Assembly: GCA_035610365.1 (NCBI GenBank)
Contig: CM069433.1
Coordinates: forward strand, 53,992,487 to 54,056,486
Source of the DNA: Aquatica leii
Lineage: Eukaryota > Arthropoda > Insecta > Coleoptera > Lampyridae
Direction of reading: 5' to 3'
DNA length: 64,000 nt
The position numbers were made by a program, and so were the translations under genes. Positions within the stretch are counted from its first letter, which is position 1; every line of letters starts with the position of its first letter. Below the pieces are notes generated by a model, which did not search any database, was not told the origin of the DNA, and was given only the letters and a program-made list of their open reading frames with translations. Positions 41,137 through 53,035 of this stretch are shown in pieces.

Positions 41137-44100
41137 TTTAATTTACAACATTTCTACCGATTTTCTTTTGTACCTATTATGTATAGTCTATAATTAATTA
41201 AGTATTTATTATTCGTGATATACTACCTGAAAATATATGAATTTTCTACCCATACCAAAGAGTTATCAGTTACATTTTATTAATTATATTTAAATTTGTC
41301 TAAACTCAATATTTGAGTTTAGTAACAATGTACAAATAACTAAGATTTAGTTTGTTAATTGGATCCGCAGATTGTAGATGACTGGTTTGTGATTCGTAGT
41401 TTAAGTTTATTGACTTGACTATTAAACCACATTTCAGTCTTGCAAGAATATTTTATCAGAGTTTAACAATTTTTCAAAAAATATTTATCTAGAATAATTA
41501 TAAATGTGCCAACATAGTTTTATTTTTTTTGTAGCCTAACGTATTAAATTATTTTGCTATTTAAATCAACTTTATCTACGTTATCAATTTTTGCAATTAT
41601 CGCAGTTTTGCGTTTGGGATGGAAATTATAGTAAGTGTCTATTTCTATTATGTGATTAATGTGTTCCTGAAACTATTTCAGTAATGTAAATTTGCTTAAT
41701 AAAAATAACAGGTTGTGTAAAAAAATTGTAGCAACAGAAAATTGTAAGAAATGCGTATTAATTATTAAGAAATACATTTAAAGGGTATTTGCTTTATGTT
41801 TGATTTTTATTGCAACTTCTTTAGTTTTTGTAGTAAGTTTCAGTTTAATATTTCATTTAAACGTAGGTAGTAATGTTCACATATTTTAGAAAAGTGAGTA
41901 CCTACTAGCCTCTTATTAGCACTAATGATGACACTGACCATAAACCCAAGAAAAAATCTTTACAAAGAACTGTTATTTTATTTATGTTTTTTACATGAAA
42001 ATTGTAATTCCCGAACTTAATCAGTTTACGACGCAACTTAGATTTCAGACGCTGAACAGTTCTTCTCGTTATAGAAACGTGTGGCGCGGGCAACATTCTT
42101 TGAACGTTGGGAGTGTTGGTGCCGTTTAGCGACTACTAGATACGTATCTAGTTGACACAATGTTGTTGATTTTGAAGCTAAAGTTTTTTTCTTATTTTAA
42201 CATGTTATGTTTTTGTATCTTCGAATGAAATGACAGCATAGAAAGAAGCTAAATCAACATTGACATCTTCATAGGTTGTGATTGATTTAAATGATGACCC
42301 GTTTTCTGTGTATTAAATTAAGCACCTTAAAATCAAAACCTTATATTTTACGCACTCATACTTTTGATCTATCTAATTTACATCTTGGAAATCTGCTAAT
42401 AAGTAATAACTTCTTTCAATGTAACAATATAGCACATTTTCAATAAGAGAAGTGATCGCGGCATAACCTAAACTATAAAATTATTTTAAAAAAGGATTCT
42501 ATCTTGTTTGCATCTTACCTGAGTGTGAATGTTTGGAATTCTTAAAATGTCGGAATGGGTGCTAATAGGTGGTAGGTTACTTTACTATATCTGGTCTTAC
42601 TAATATTTATTCTAAAACTATTCCTATTACCCCTGCATTTAATAGTTTTAAGCGTGCATCTTAATGAGGTCAATTCAAGACAGTCTATTCTGAGTTACAA
42701 AAAAACGTTAACTCCTTGCTACATTATTTTTGTAAATTATTTCTTTTACACTTTATTATTTATCTTTTTACGAACCTTAGGCATAAGCTCTTTACAGTTA
42801 ATTATATGATCTTTTTAAGTATTGTTTTGTTTCATACCCGTGGATAAGTAGAAAATGAAAGAACCAGTAGCCTTTAGCAATTATCTATATCAAGTTACGT
42901 GTAGTAATTACACTGTAATATAAACATTTAAAAGTGCATAATAGATCAGCTCAATTTGCATACCGTTCTACAATCGTTTCAAATTTTCTTAATGTTTTAA
43001 TGTTACACTTGATATACATAAAAAGTGTTTCGTTTCTAATTAAATTAAAGTTTTTATATACTGTTTTCTTGCAAGTGCAAGTTTTCTTATCTGTATTATC
43101 TTCTAAAACTTACTTTCAAATACTTTTATTATTCATAACTGTTTTTTTATTTTGTCACTGTATTTAAAAAAAAGTTTTCTACATCAGCCTCAACCTAACG
43201 TTATTAAACGAATGCCGTGATAGTTCTTAGTATTCGTTCTTGTTTTTGAGCAATTGATTCTGTCATAGGTAGGTTATATTAAATTCACGAGTTGTCAATT
43301 TATTGCACAGTTAGCACTGTGCAGACAAACGACATTGTTGCACAATATAGCAAAGGAATTGAAGGGTAGTTACTTTGTCATTAATTGCATTTGTTCTTAA
43401 CCAAATGAAGCTGATAAAGTAGCAACATATTTGAAAATTAACTTAATAGTTGTTATGGTCACAGTATCTTAATTACATTTCCAATCATATCTATATTCTT
43501 CTTATAAGGTATTACGAATACTTAAGTTGTGTAAATCGCAGTATTCATAATGCTAGATAAGTAAAATATCAACGTTTATAGTAAATCTAAGGATATAAAA
43601 AATGTTGAATGCATGTTATAAATAAATTAATATTTTCTCGACAAAATATATTTAAGATGATATATTTGTGTAAAGTAGATTAAACAAAACAATCAACCTG
43701 ACTTAATAATTTACTTCATATTCAATAGAAGCTATTGTTAAGATTTTTATTTTTAAATCTTAATATATTCATGCTTTTTGTTTCTATGGGTATTCATTTA
43801 ACATTATATTATATATTATAACAATGAAATATGATATGGTTTTTCTAAGCTTGTTCGCGAGTTCGTCTATTTTAAAATAAATGTCAGGTTTATTTTTGTA
43901 TCATCTGTGCATTACTTCTGTGTATAAAATGTACTATTAGTTGTTAAATGTAAATATAATTTATTAATTAAAATTATAATGAAATATGAATATGTTTGAA
44001 GTTATTATACTGTTTTTTAATTTTTTATTAAGATATTGTAAGTTATAGTACTGTCCATTGTTACCTCTCTACGTTCGAATTTTTTGCTCACCTTTTGCAC

Positions 44101-45281
44101 TACAATAGTTTTAGTTTTAACGATCAAAAGTTCCGTTATCAAAAAGAAATTATAAAACATTAAAACGTCATATATACTATCTTATACCTATATAGAAGAT
44201 ATTAAATATTTACATTGCCATTCTGATTGATGGCTTTCCATACACCTTGGGATTCGCAGCACGTCTTTTCATATTTGAGATTTTCAATTATGTTCTGCTA
44301 ATTCCAGTATAAAAGCCTTATACAGATCTGATTTCTTTCTCGGTCTTGCTTGTATATAAGAGGCCCAAACAAGCGATGATATAAGTAGCAACTATGGCAC
44401 TTAAGTGGACTAACATCGCGTAGAAAGGTTCGGTGAACTAAAGTACTACTAAAAACGGATGGCTGAAAATGACTCCTGAAAGGGGCAATTTCCATTAGGA
44501 CAATTACATAAGAGTGACATAAAACGCAACAATATTAGATCCAGTAACCTTTTAAGAATAAAGTATGGACCAACAATCAACTCATAAAAATAACACATTA
44601 TAGATTAAATTTTAGCTTTGCCTAGGTTTGAGAATAACATGCTTGAGAAATTTTGGCAGTTCCGTAGCGGATATTTTGTGAAGAAACTTTTTGGTCGGAG
44701 CTACTATTGTTTTCTCGATTAAAAAATCTATGACGTCAAACATATAAAACATGTCTAATAGTCATTGGTATGTTACTCGTTTGCAACTGTAGCCGAGCCT
44801 AATCTTTTCGTTAGTCTAAGATAGATGGCTTATATTTGTTTGAAGTTTCCGTCGCTTGTGTGTATGTGTTGAAAGAATCAAAACGTATTTGTATATTTTG
44901 GCAACGTAGGATAATATAGATACATTTTCATCTGTGAAAGCAAATAAAGTCTGGTACAAAGAACCAACCAAATTTTTTATACGGCTTCGTCTTTTTGTTC
45001 AGATGAAAATATGATAAAGGAACAAAATTTCTCTTTGCCCGCACAGTGCCTACAATTGATGATCTTTTTTGCAAAATTGAGTGATGTGAAAAAGTGATCG
45101 CAATACACTGTAAGGTCAGAATTGCGATACATACAGGCTGTCATTAAAATAAGTGCGTATATTTTCAGGGCATGTGAAAAGGATCATTTTTTGCCACACT
45201 TAGTACCGCAGACATAAGATGGTGGCACAAATCTGAGATTTAGTTCGTGACAATCAGAGTCTGTGGCAGAGAGAAGAAGTA
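41137..45281. other. 3' flank of the kinase gene and intergenic DNA
   Basis: The first 600 bp are probably 3' UTR, with AATAAA at about 41697. Beyond that the sequence is AT-rich with short chance open frames (for example 41905-42096 and 44298-44495, minus) and no recognised gene. A Tc1-end-like CAGGCTGTCATTAAAATAAG lies at about 45137 without a visible partner. Confidence 0.4.
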
Positions 45282-45377
45282 CCCAGGCAACACACTGACG
45301 TCACATGACGACATTTACACGTCTTAATGACGTCTAGTACGTAATTTTGACGTCAATAAAACGTAATGTGTTGCTCC
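45282..45377. mobile_element. Palindrome-rich short element F, near end-to-end (TGACGTCA-type)
   Basis: TA precedes CCCAGGCAACACACTGACGT; the opposite end reads ACGTAATGTGTTGCTCCG, an inverted match to GGCAACACACTGACGT. The 96 bp between contain TGACGTCA, ATGACGAC, ACACGTCTTAATGACGTC and TTTTGACGTCAATAAAACGT. It looks like two subterminal arrays joined with almost no interior, that is, an internally deleted member of the CCCA class. Confidence 0.55.
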
Positions 45378-45708
45378 GCTTGAATTACTGCGAATGTGTC
45401 ACTTTTAGAATAATGCGTTGATGAAATTAAGTAAGCATTAGTCCATACATGTCAAATAACTGTCATTTTGTTGGTTTTTTTCAAAACTTTTCGGCGATTT
45501 ACTTGTAAACTCATCTTGCTGTTGTGTTGCTGTCGTGCTGTGTTGTGTTTTTGTTATTGTTGTCCCGTTAACGTACAAAATGCACAGATTTACTAAGACT
45601 GAACTCACTTTGTGCTCGGGGAAGCCCATACATTACGCGTCGCACGTGTTAGGTAAATAATATTTTAAGTTAAAAAAAAAAATAAAATTAAATAAAATAA
45701 AAACGTAT

Positions 45709-46460
45709 ACTGTTAGAGAGAGAGGAGAGACCCTTAAAGTTTTAAATAGGGGAAGTATTATACGTCACGAGGTGACGTTTAGCGAGTGTAGTTGGGGATC
45801 CCCTTGCCTTAAGTGGTGAGACGGAGAGACGCAAAGCCGACTGTAAAAGCAGCGTCACTCTGCGCGCTTAAGTTGGTTCTTAGTGTGATTAGATTTGTTT
45901 TAGTGCGAAAAAAAGAAACAGAATTTATACAGAAAGGGGTGAGTCGCATGAAATTAATACTTGGGTAAATTGATATGACAGACAACCTTATTTATATAAT
46001 TAGTTGTGCTTTGTGTGATCAACTAATTAATCTGAGTTTAGCGCCATATTATATAATTAGTTGTGCTTTGTGTGATCAACTAATTAATCTGGGTTTAGCG
46101 CCACCATATAATTGTTGTGCTTTGTGTTATCAACAATAAATCGGTCTGAACCGTGTACCAACCAAATTGTCAATTAATTGTCATAATGCGCTGAGTGTGC
46201 CATTTTTCTCCTTTAGTATTTCTTTTCGCGTGGCTCACCGCCTGAGATTTTGTTTAATTGTTTCAGAGACCCGGATACAACGTAAATCCGTCCGGCTGAT
46301 GGCGTGGCTAATTATATTAAGATATAAATAGTTTTCTTTTAGACTTTTTCATTTTTATTTCTTTCTTTTATTATATTCAAAAATAAAATAAATTGTCACT
46401 CAATCAAATTTGTTTCATTTTCCCGTTCGAGCGGCTGACGCGTATTCCCTATCGTTGCAC
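45709..46460 (+). repeat. Possible solo LTR or SINE-like unit with tandem hairpin repeats
   Basis: A compositionally distinct block begins near TGTTAGAGAGAGAGGAGAGA and runs to about GTATTCCCTATCGTTGCACA. It contains an AATAAA near 46380 and a short tandem array (45990-46140). TG...CA ends suggest an LTR, but no matching flank duplication or second copy was found in the window. Confidence 0.3.
45990..46140 (+). repeat. Tandem ~56-bp repeat with internal hairpin, about 2.6 copies
   Basis: TATATAATTAGTTGTGCTTT ... GATCAACTAATTAATCTGAG ... TTTAGCGCCA occurs twice almost unchanged, then a shortened third copy. Each unit has AATTAGTTG and CAACTAATT as inverted halves around TGCTTTGTGTGAT, so each can form a stem-loop. 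The third copy keeps pairing (TTGTTG...CAACAA) despite sequence change. Confidence 0.75.
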
Positions 46461-47823
46461 ACATTAGCTTATTTGGTAAGTACACATTTAAGTGGAGAAA
46501 AGTATACTCGATTTATAATGTTAATTTAAAAAAAAAATAATCCTTAGTTAGTTACGGTTAGTTTCTAACACACGCCAATTGTACAATGAGATTCTCACCG
46601 ACATGCAGAATGGCAAATCGTTCACGAAGATTTATATTTTCCGTTCAAATTACAAAAAATTCAATCACTTGCTGCAGATGACTTTTCGTATTACCAGTGA
46701 TACTGTCAGTGTTTTTTTATTGTCAACACGCTTATTGACTTTCCACACTACGTGTTGTTCACTAATGGAGGCTACATTAACAAGGGAAGAAGTAACATTT
46801 TACTAGTTCAAATAATGGGAGCTCTTTTCTCAAACAAACCTTGGCTACGCCACTGACTCATCTTATTCATGTTTGTCTTTAAAAATAATTACATTCAGTG
46901 GTAATCCTTGTTCATGCTACACGTACCTTGCCTATGGTTGGTTTTTGGAAAAGGTGTTTCGACTATATTAAAAATGATTTCAAGTTTGTCAACTAGCTCC
47001 AATACCTGGATGGTTTCGCTCAATATCGTAAAATAATCATTGGTCCCAAATAGATTCTTGGCTTTTTTCTCGCAAATTCAACAATTTCTGGGTTATTCCT
47101 AATTGTTAGACAATCTATAACCTTTGTTTGATTTTCGTATTATTCTTTCTTGAAGGATCCGGTCTTTAGGTTTGTTATATTTATTGACATTCAGTTCATT
47201 TTCTTTACCGACATTTAGCACAATTTTACATTGTAATTTTGAAGTTATTTAACATTTTTAAATTGATCTTAATGTTTAATTTCATTGTGTAAGTATTTTT
47301 AAGTACAAATATACTTGAGTTCATTCAGGTATATTATAGTTCTCATAAATTCAAATTGTTTTATAATTTATTAGTTCTGTCGGTCATTAGTATTTTGTTT
47401 CAGTCGTAAATATTTGGTTTAAATTATATATTGCTTTATTCCAAGTGAGTTCTGTTTATGTTAGCACTATTAAGTTTATCATTTTGTTTTGCTGACATCA
47501 GTGAGAAATGTGTGTTTTTTCATAGGACGTAATTATGCGTAATGGTTATTTAATGGTATCTTTGTTTAGTTTACTTTGTTTCTTTGGTATCTTTAGAAAA
47601 TGTTACGTCATAATTTTCCAATTTAGTAAAGAGAACCGAGATTTCAAATGAAGGAGAATTTGTTTTGGAACGAGAGTACAAACTCGGAATAAAAATGTGG
47701 GGAAGCAACTTTAGTGGTTTTGGTGTAAAATTTATTTGTAAAACTATTTAATCTAGAAGTTTAAGCATCGTTTGGTTATATTAACGGATTTATTTGTTTG
47801 TCAAATACAAAACAAGTGTTCCC
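46461..47823. other. AT-rich intergenic DNA
   Basis: No gene recognised. The open frame at 46579-46806 has no family motif. Confidence 0.4.
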
Positions 47824-48242
47824 ATCCCGGTAAACAAAGAACGTTTCGTAACGTTGTAAAACTTCTCAACAGTTACAGAATGGAACTTTATACTTTATAA
47901 AAAATTTAGTAGAAGGTATTTTTGAAACGTTTCTGTATGAAAGTTTCAAAACATTCTTCATAATATGTTTTTAAACTAATTATCGGTAAAAGTATTGCAT
48001 ACTTGGACTTTTTGATCTTTCAACGAATAATCATTTATTTGGATATATAAAAAGTGTGTTTTTGTATATTATTTACTTATAATTCGAATAAATATAGATA
48101 TTAGTGTTTTTCTACAATTTAATATGAAATGTAAATCTTTTAAATAATTTTGTTGTTAAAAGATATAAAAGCAGAATTCTTGTTTCCTTTTCTACTTTTA
48201 ATATGAAACGTATACATACTTCATAGGTGCAGAAGTATAATC
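47824..48242. mobile_element. Palindrome-rich element G, left end only (AACGTT-type)
   Basis: CCCATCCCGGTAAACAAAGA is followed by AACGTTTCGTAACGTTGTAA, then GAAACGTTTCTGTATGAAAG and TTTCAAAAC words within 140 bp, the same layout as the other CCCA-type ends. No right end was found before the next insertion at about 48243, so the element is truncated or interrupted. Confidence 0.4.
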
Positions 48243-48271
48243 ACACAGCAAACACAAATATATTTCGCCAG
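48243..48271. mobile_element. Element H left terminus, interrupted by the gypsy insertion
   Basis: ATCACACAGCAAACACAAAT resembles the CCCA(G)AAACACA termini of the short palindrome-rich elements. The LTR retrotransposon inserted about 30 bp inside this end, duplicating GCCAG. The sequence continues after the insertion at 52646 with a GGCC/CCGG-rich zone. Confidence 0.4.
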
Positions 48272-48399
48272 TGTTATGTCTTTACTTAAAGACGTTTGAG
48301 TATGAACTGGTTTATTTACAAAATCAAATATGACGGTACAAGTTGGGTATGCAACCCACTATACAATATTGTACATTTGTATGCGTATACTATATAACA
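48272..48399 (-). repeat. Gypsy-1 3' LTR (128 bp)
   Basis: Identical base for base to 52518-52645. It starts TG and ends CA and is preceded (minus sense) by the polypurine tract AAAAAGGGAGA. At 128 bp it is unusually short for a gypsy element. Confidence 0.95.
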
Positions 48400-48465
48400 T
48401 CTCCCTTTTTAATGTAATTAATTTTAATTTTTACCATGACACATTTTTGAAATTACAAATACTGT

Positions 48466-51015
48466 TTAATACAAAACATAATCTTTGAAAGTTGATGGTT
48501 TTCTAGTGGTTCTATTGCTTGTACGAGTTTCAATATTGTTTTTATCGGTACTGGTACTTGGTTCATTAATAATTTCAGTATTTGTATTTCCAATTTCTTT
48601 CTCATCTAAACTATATACAAAAGGTTTTGAGAATGAAGATTGCATTGGTTGTGAGCTGTTTTTTCTTAAATAAATGCTATTTCTCGTAATGCAGACTCCA
48701 TCCTCTCTCATTATTTTATAAGTTCTATTTCTAATTTTTTCAACTATTTTTCCTCTTTTCCAAGTACTTTGAGGATAAGCTTGAAACCATATTTCAGTAT
48801 TTATCGGATAACTTTCCTTATCTACTAGATTTCTATTATAATACTTTTGAGATGATTCTTGAAAAGATTCAATCTTACAATCTAAAGTTTTCTTATTTAT
48901 GAGTTTAGGTTGTAATTTACAATCATTGATAACTAGATTATCTCTAAGATATCTTGACATTAAAATTTCAGATGGTGTATAAATATTATAAACAGGAGTA
49001 TTACGTAGTGCTAATAAACTTAAATATATGTCGTCATTGTTTTCTTTCGACTTTTTAATTAATTTTTTTACAGATTGGATAGTCCTTTCGACCAATCCAT
49101 TCGATTGTTGGTGATGCGGTGAACTTATAATTGATTTAAAATTCCACTGCTGAGCAAACTTTGAAATTCAGTACTCGTAAATTGTTTACCTCCATCAGAA
49201 ACTACTACTTTGGGTATACCGTGTCTCGCAAAAAATAAATTTTAATTTATTTATAACATTAGCAGATGTTAAGTTTTTATTTAAATTACACATTTATAAG
49301 TATTTTAAATAATAGTTCAGTACTATTAAAAATGTTTCATTATATAATTCATAAAAATTGATGTCTAATTTCTGCCATGGTTTTCTAATAATATTGTGTG
49401 CAATCATCGGTTCTTTCTTGTTTGAATTTTGAAATTGGTTGCAAACATATGTTTACTAAATTTTCTATATTTACTGTAATATTAAGCCAATATACAGCAT
49501 TCTTTGCTCGTGCAATACATTTTGTTATGCCAAACCATATGCTATCTAATACTTGGTTTCTCTATGACTTTGGAATGATTGCTTGCTGTCCAAAATATAA
49601 TAAGTTGTTTACACCTATTATAATCTCAGATTTTATTTTATAGTATGGTTTGAGATTGTTAGAAATTTTAGTTATTTGTTTGAAAAATCCATTTTTTACA
49701 TAATATTTTATCCGTTGCAGTTCTTTATCATTTTCAGTATCTTTTTCTAACTTCTTTAGTTTTTCATTAGTCATCGACAATTTTTTTTTGAATTAAACAA
49801 ACTTGAGCATCGAGATGCAAGTTGTCGTAAAAAAGTTCAGGTAAGTTCGCCCTAGATAGTGCATCGGCAACTACCAAATCTTTACCTGGCTTATATATTA
49901 AATTTATTTCATATTTTTGTAGTGACAACAACATTCGTTGAAGTCTGGCGGGACAATCGTTTAATTGCTTTTTAAAAACTGAAATTAACGGCTTATGATC
50001 AGTTTCAACTGTCACCTTCTTACCATAAACGTATTGATAGAATTTGTTAATACCAAAGCATATGGCCAAGAGCTCCTTTTCAATTTGTGCATATTGCTGT
50101 TGCGTTTGAGTCATTGCTCGTGATGCATATGCGCATGGTTTACCTTGTTGTAATAAGACTGCTCCTAGTCCATATTTCGATGCATCTACTGACAATGTTG
50201 TATGCATATTTGGATCAAAATGTGTGAGTAGCGGTTCATTTGTTATTAACTGTTTTCATTTTTGAAATGCTTGATTCAGTTTTGTTTTCCAAACAAACTC
50301 ATTTTCTTCTTTAATTAGATCTCTTAAAGGCTTCGTTTCTTCAGAAGTTTTGGATGAATTTCCCTACATAAGTGACTAACTCTAAAAATCTTTGAACATC
50401 TTTCTTATTTTTTGGTTTAGTCATGTTCGTTATTGCTGTAATTTTTTCATGATTTAGCTAGATTCCTTGCTTGGAGAATTTGTGTCCTAGTTACTTCATC
50501 AAGACCAAATTTGCATTTTTGTAAGTTAAATTTGATATTATTTTCCTCAGCCTTCTTGAATACTTTCTTCGATCTTTCATCGTGCTCTTCTTAATTTTTT
50601 CCATGAACTTGGATGTCATCGATGTAGATTTCGTCACATTTTTGTTGGAATATTTCGTGAAATATTTCATGAAATACTTTGCTAGCTGCTTTGATACCAA
50701 ATGGCATTCTTAAAAATCTGTATCGACCAAATATAGTTCCAAACGTGCATAACTTACTGGACTCTTCATCTAATGGTATATTCCAGAATCCACTCGTGGC
50801 ATCTAGTATTGTAAATTTAGTCGATCCATTTAAATTAGAAATGATGTCGTCTATATTTGGTAATTTGTACTTTTGACATTTAATTACCGAGTTCAAACTT
50901 TTTGGATCAAGACAAATCCTTAACGAGTCATCATTCTTTTTCACTAAAACATATGAATTAACCCAGTCGGAACACCCTTCTACCCTTTCAATAATGTTTA
51001 AAGCTACTAAATTAT
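48466..51015 (-). pseudogene. Gypsy-1 pol (RT, RNase H, integrase), multiply frameshifted
   Basis: RT: YVLVKKNDDSLRICLDPKSL, LPNIDDIISNLNGSTKFTIL and the catalytic box EIYIDDIQVHG. RNase H (49767-50207): SVDASKYGLGAVLLQQGKPC, YAQIEKELLAI, TDHKPLISVF, ADALSRANLPE. Integrase: WQKLDINFYELY, VVSDGGKQFTSTEF and SNGLVERTIQ for the D, D, E positions, then a C-terminal domain with WFQAYPQSTWKRGKI ending at 48466. Frameshifts or stops lie near 51016, 50590, 50210, 49560 and several places in 49100-49500. The parts occur in normal order with no large deletion, so damage is small-scale. Confidence 0.85.
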
Positions 51016-52407
51016 CTAGGCATTTTTGAAAGAGTCTCGAATTGCAAATGGTACATTTCTGATGGGGTTCACAATTGGTTTAGCATTTGGTTCAATTTCA
51101 ATATGGTGCAGTTTACCTACTTTACCTATTCCATTGAATAAACTTTTATATTCATCTATTAAACATTCGTAACTTTTATCATAATTTATTTGATCAACTG
51201 TTTTCATATTCGTGTTATCAGAAAATTGAATTATTTTTAAGTCTAGTGCCGTATTTAACCCAATAATGGAATTCAAATCATCCTTAACTACATAAAATTC
51301 AACATTTTTTAAAAGCATATCCTTATATCTTAAATCTAAATAACACTTACCTAATAACGGGATTTTTTCTTTTGTAAATGTCAATAACATTTCATTGGTT
51401 CTTTGAATTATATTAGTTTTATATTCTGATCTTTTTAAATCATTTAATGAAATTATATTGGCATTTGCACCCGTATCAATTTTAAATTTAGTGGTTACAA
51501 CTACTTTACTATTTATCGGTAACTCTATACTACAATAATTAAATCCGTCTCTATTTATGGCATCGATTGATAAATAATCATCTTTGTACTCATCGAAAAT
51601 TTCATTAACCCTTCTAGTTTTATATCTACATACATGTGCAAAGTGATTTAGTTTGTGACAATTTTTGCAGTTTTTTCCATATGCAGGACATTTATTTACA
51701 GCATGATTTAAACCACATTTTGTGCAATTTTTTATTAAAGTTGTGTTGGCTTTCATTACCTGATGTCTGGTGCCCTCTGTCGTTGATGAATTGAAATTAT
51801 TTTGCTTGTATTTTCTTACTTGGTTTGGTCGGTTAATGGCGGCTATTTCCTGTTCACGTGATGGTTTATCATCTCTCATTTCTTTTAATTGTTTTCTTGA
51901 ATTGTCTGTTATTACACAACACTCGATCGCCTTCTCTAAAGTTATTTCTTCTTTTTGAAGTAAAATTTCCCTTGTTGGTTCATCTTTTATTCCTATTATC
52001 AGCATTGTTTTTACCAACTCTTCCTGTGTCTTTGTATCTCCCAAGTCGCATTTTTGTATTTGATTTTTTAAGAATGTTACAAATTGTTCTGTAGTTTCAC
52101 TCATTTGTTTCGCGGTGAAGAATTTGTAACGTTCAAACGTAACATTCTTTTTTGGAACAAAGTAGTCCTCAAACTTTTGTTTTAATATAGCAATTTTATT
52201 TTTATCAGCTTCTTGGAATGTAAAACTATTATACACTGCAATTGCCTCGTCCCCCATGCAATGAAGAAGTTGAGCGCACTGTATATTTTCTGGCTTTTGA
52301 TCTAATTCCGTCGCCATTGAATAAATTTCAAACCTTTGACGCCATTGCTTCCAGTTGTCGGCCACGTGCTCGTTAAAGTTGAGGGGTTTGATTCCACGTC
52401 CATCCAT
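51016..52407 (-). CDS. Gypsy-1 Gag-protease open reading frame (463 aa)
   Basis: Starts at ATG 52407, about 110 bp after the primer-binding site. Residues ~1-200 form a capsid-like domain (ADNWKQWRQRFEIYSMA, FVTFLKNQIQKCDLGDTKTQ). Two CCHC zinc knuckles follow (CTKCGLNHAVNKC and CKNCHKLNHFAHVC). An aspartic protease shows FKIDTGANANIISL and a later IGLNTALDLK. The end (HHIEIEPNAKPIVNPIRNVP) is the usual linker before RT, so the protein normally continues into pol. The stop at 51016 is probably caused by a frameshift in an A-rich run. As it stands it could make Gag and protease but no polymerase. Confidence 0.88.
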   Translation of the reverse strand: MDGRGIKPLNFNEHVADNWKQWRQRFEIYSMATELDQKPENIQCAQLLHCMGDEAIAVYNSFTFQEADKNKIAILKQKFEDYFVPKKNVTFERYKFFTAKQMSETTEQFVTFLKNQIQKCDLGDTKTQEELVKTMLIIGIKDEPTREILLQKEEITLEKAIECCVITDNSRKQLKEMRDDKPSREQEIAAINRPNQVRKYKQNNFNSSTTEGTRHQVMKANTTLIKNCTKCGLNHAVNKCPAYGKNCKNCHKLNHFAHVCRYKTRRVNEIFDEYKDDYLSIDAINRDGFNYCSIELPINSKVVVTTKFKIDTGANANIISLNDLKRSEYKTNIIQRTNEMLLTFTKEKIPLLGKCYLDLRYKDMLLKNVEFYVVKDDLNSIIGLNTALDLKIIQFSDNTNMKTVDQINYDKSYECLIDEYKSLFNGIGKVGKLHHIEIEPNAKPIVNPIRNVPFAIRDSFKNA

Positions 52408-52517
52408 TCTTGTATTTTACTTATACACATTTAATTATATTCTTCTTGAAATTATTTTGTTTGTAATTTTTTTAATTCTCATTATTTAATTAGTAGGTGT
52501 ACTCCGCGACTGCGCCA

Positions 52518-52645
52518 TGTTATGTCTTTACTTAAAGACGTTTGAGTATGAACTGGTTTATTTACAAAATCAAATATGACGGTACAAGTTGGGTATGCAA
52601 CCCACTATACAATATTGTACATTTGTATGCGTATACTATATAACA
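52518..52645 (-). repeat. Gypsy-1 5' LTR (128 bp)
   Basis: Identical to 48272-48399. On the minus strand it is followed at once by TGGCGCAGTCGCGGAGT, a tRNA primer-binding-like sequence starting with TGG, the complement of a tRNA CCA end. Confidence 0.95.
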
Positions 52646-53030
52646 GCCAGTACTAGCAATGCGACGTTTGTCCGGTAAGTACTTATTGGGCCATCATCGT
52701 TAGCCATTAGTGGCCTAATTCCCCGGTGTCCATCCGGTCGTTAATCACCCGTTTGTATCGCGCCATTAATAAAACATTCTGGGGATGCAATGGCAACTTT
52801 ACTGGCCCATTAAATACACCGTTCATGACCCACTGAAGGTAGGTACTAAAAATAATACAATATATTATATGTACATATATTTTTATTTATATATTTATAA
52901 AACTATTTAAAATACAGTATTCCTTAATTGGATATAAAGAAACAAAATCTAAAAGCATAAGAACAAGCATGTTAAATAATTGATTAAAAATATAGAAGTC
53001 AACATATGAAACGGAAAACTAAATGAACTT
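52646..53030. mobile_element. Element H continuation, GGCC/CCGG-rich zone
   Basis: Directly after the gypsy duplication the sequence carries TTATTGGGCCATCATCG, TTAGCCATTAGTGGCC, CCCCGGTGTCCATCCGG and ACTGGCCCATTAAATACACC. These partly palindromic words fill about 180 bp and differ in base composition from the AT-rich flanks. They look like the subterminal array that belongs with the terminus at 48243. A right end was not identified. Confidence 0.4.
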
Positions 53031-53035
53031 AAATA

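Larger units (their letters stand above)
48272..52645 (-). mobile_element. Gypsy-type LTR retrotransposon 1, structurally complete
   Basis: Two identical 128-bp LTRs (TGTTATGTCTTTACT...ACTATATAACA) bound a 4,374-bp element flanked by the 5-bp duplication GCCAG (48267-48271 and 52646-52650). On the minus strand the primer-binding site TGGCGCAGTCGCGGAGT lies directly after the 5' LTR and a polypurine tract AAAAAGGGAGA directly before the 3' LTR. Gene order is gag-protease, RT, RNase H, integrase. Gag-protease is one open frame; pol is split by several frameshifts and stops. Identical LTRs suggest a recent insertion. Confidence 0.95.

Noticed and set aside
45795-46460. tRNA-derived SINE with B-box-like CCCGTTCGAGCGG
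   Set aside because: The box does not match the B-box consensus well, no A box lies at proper distance, and no tRNA fold was found.
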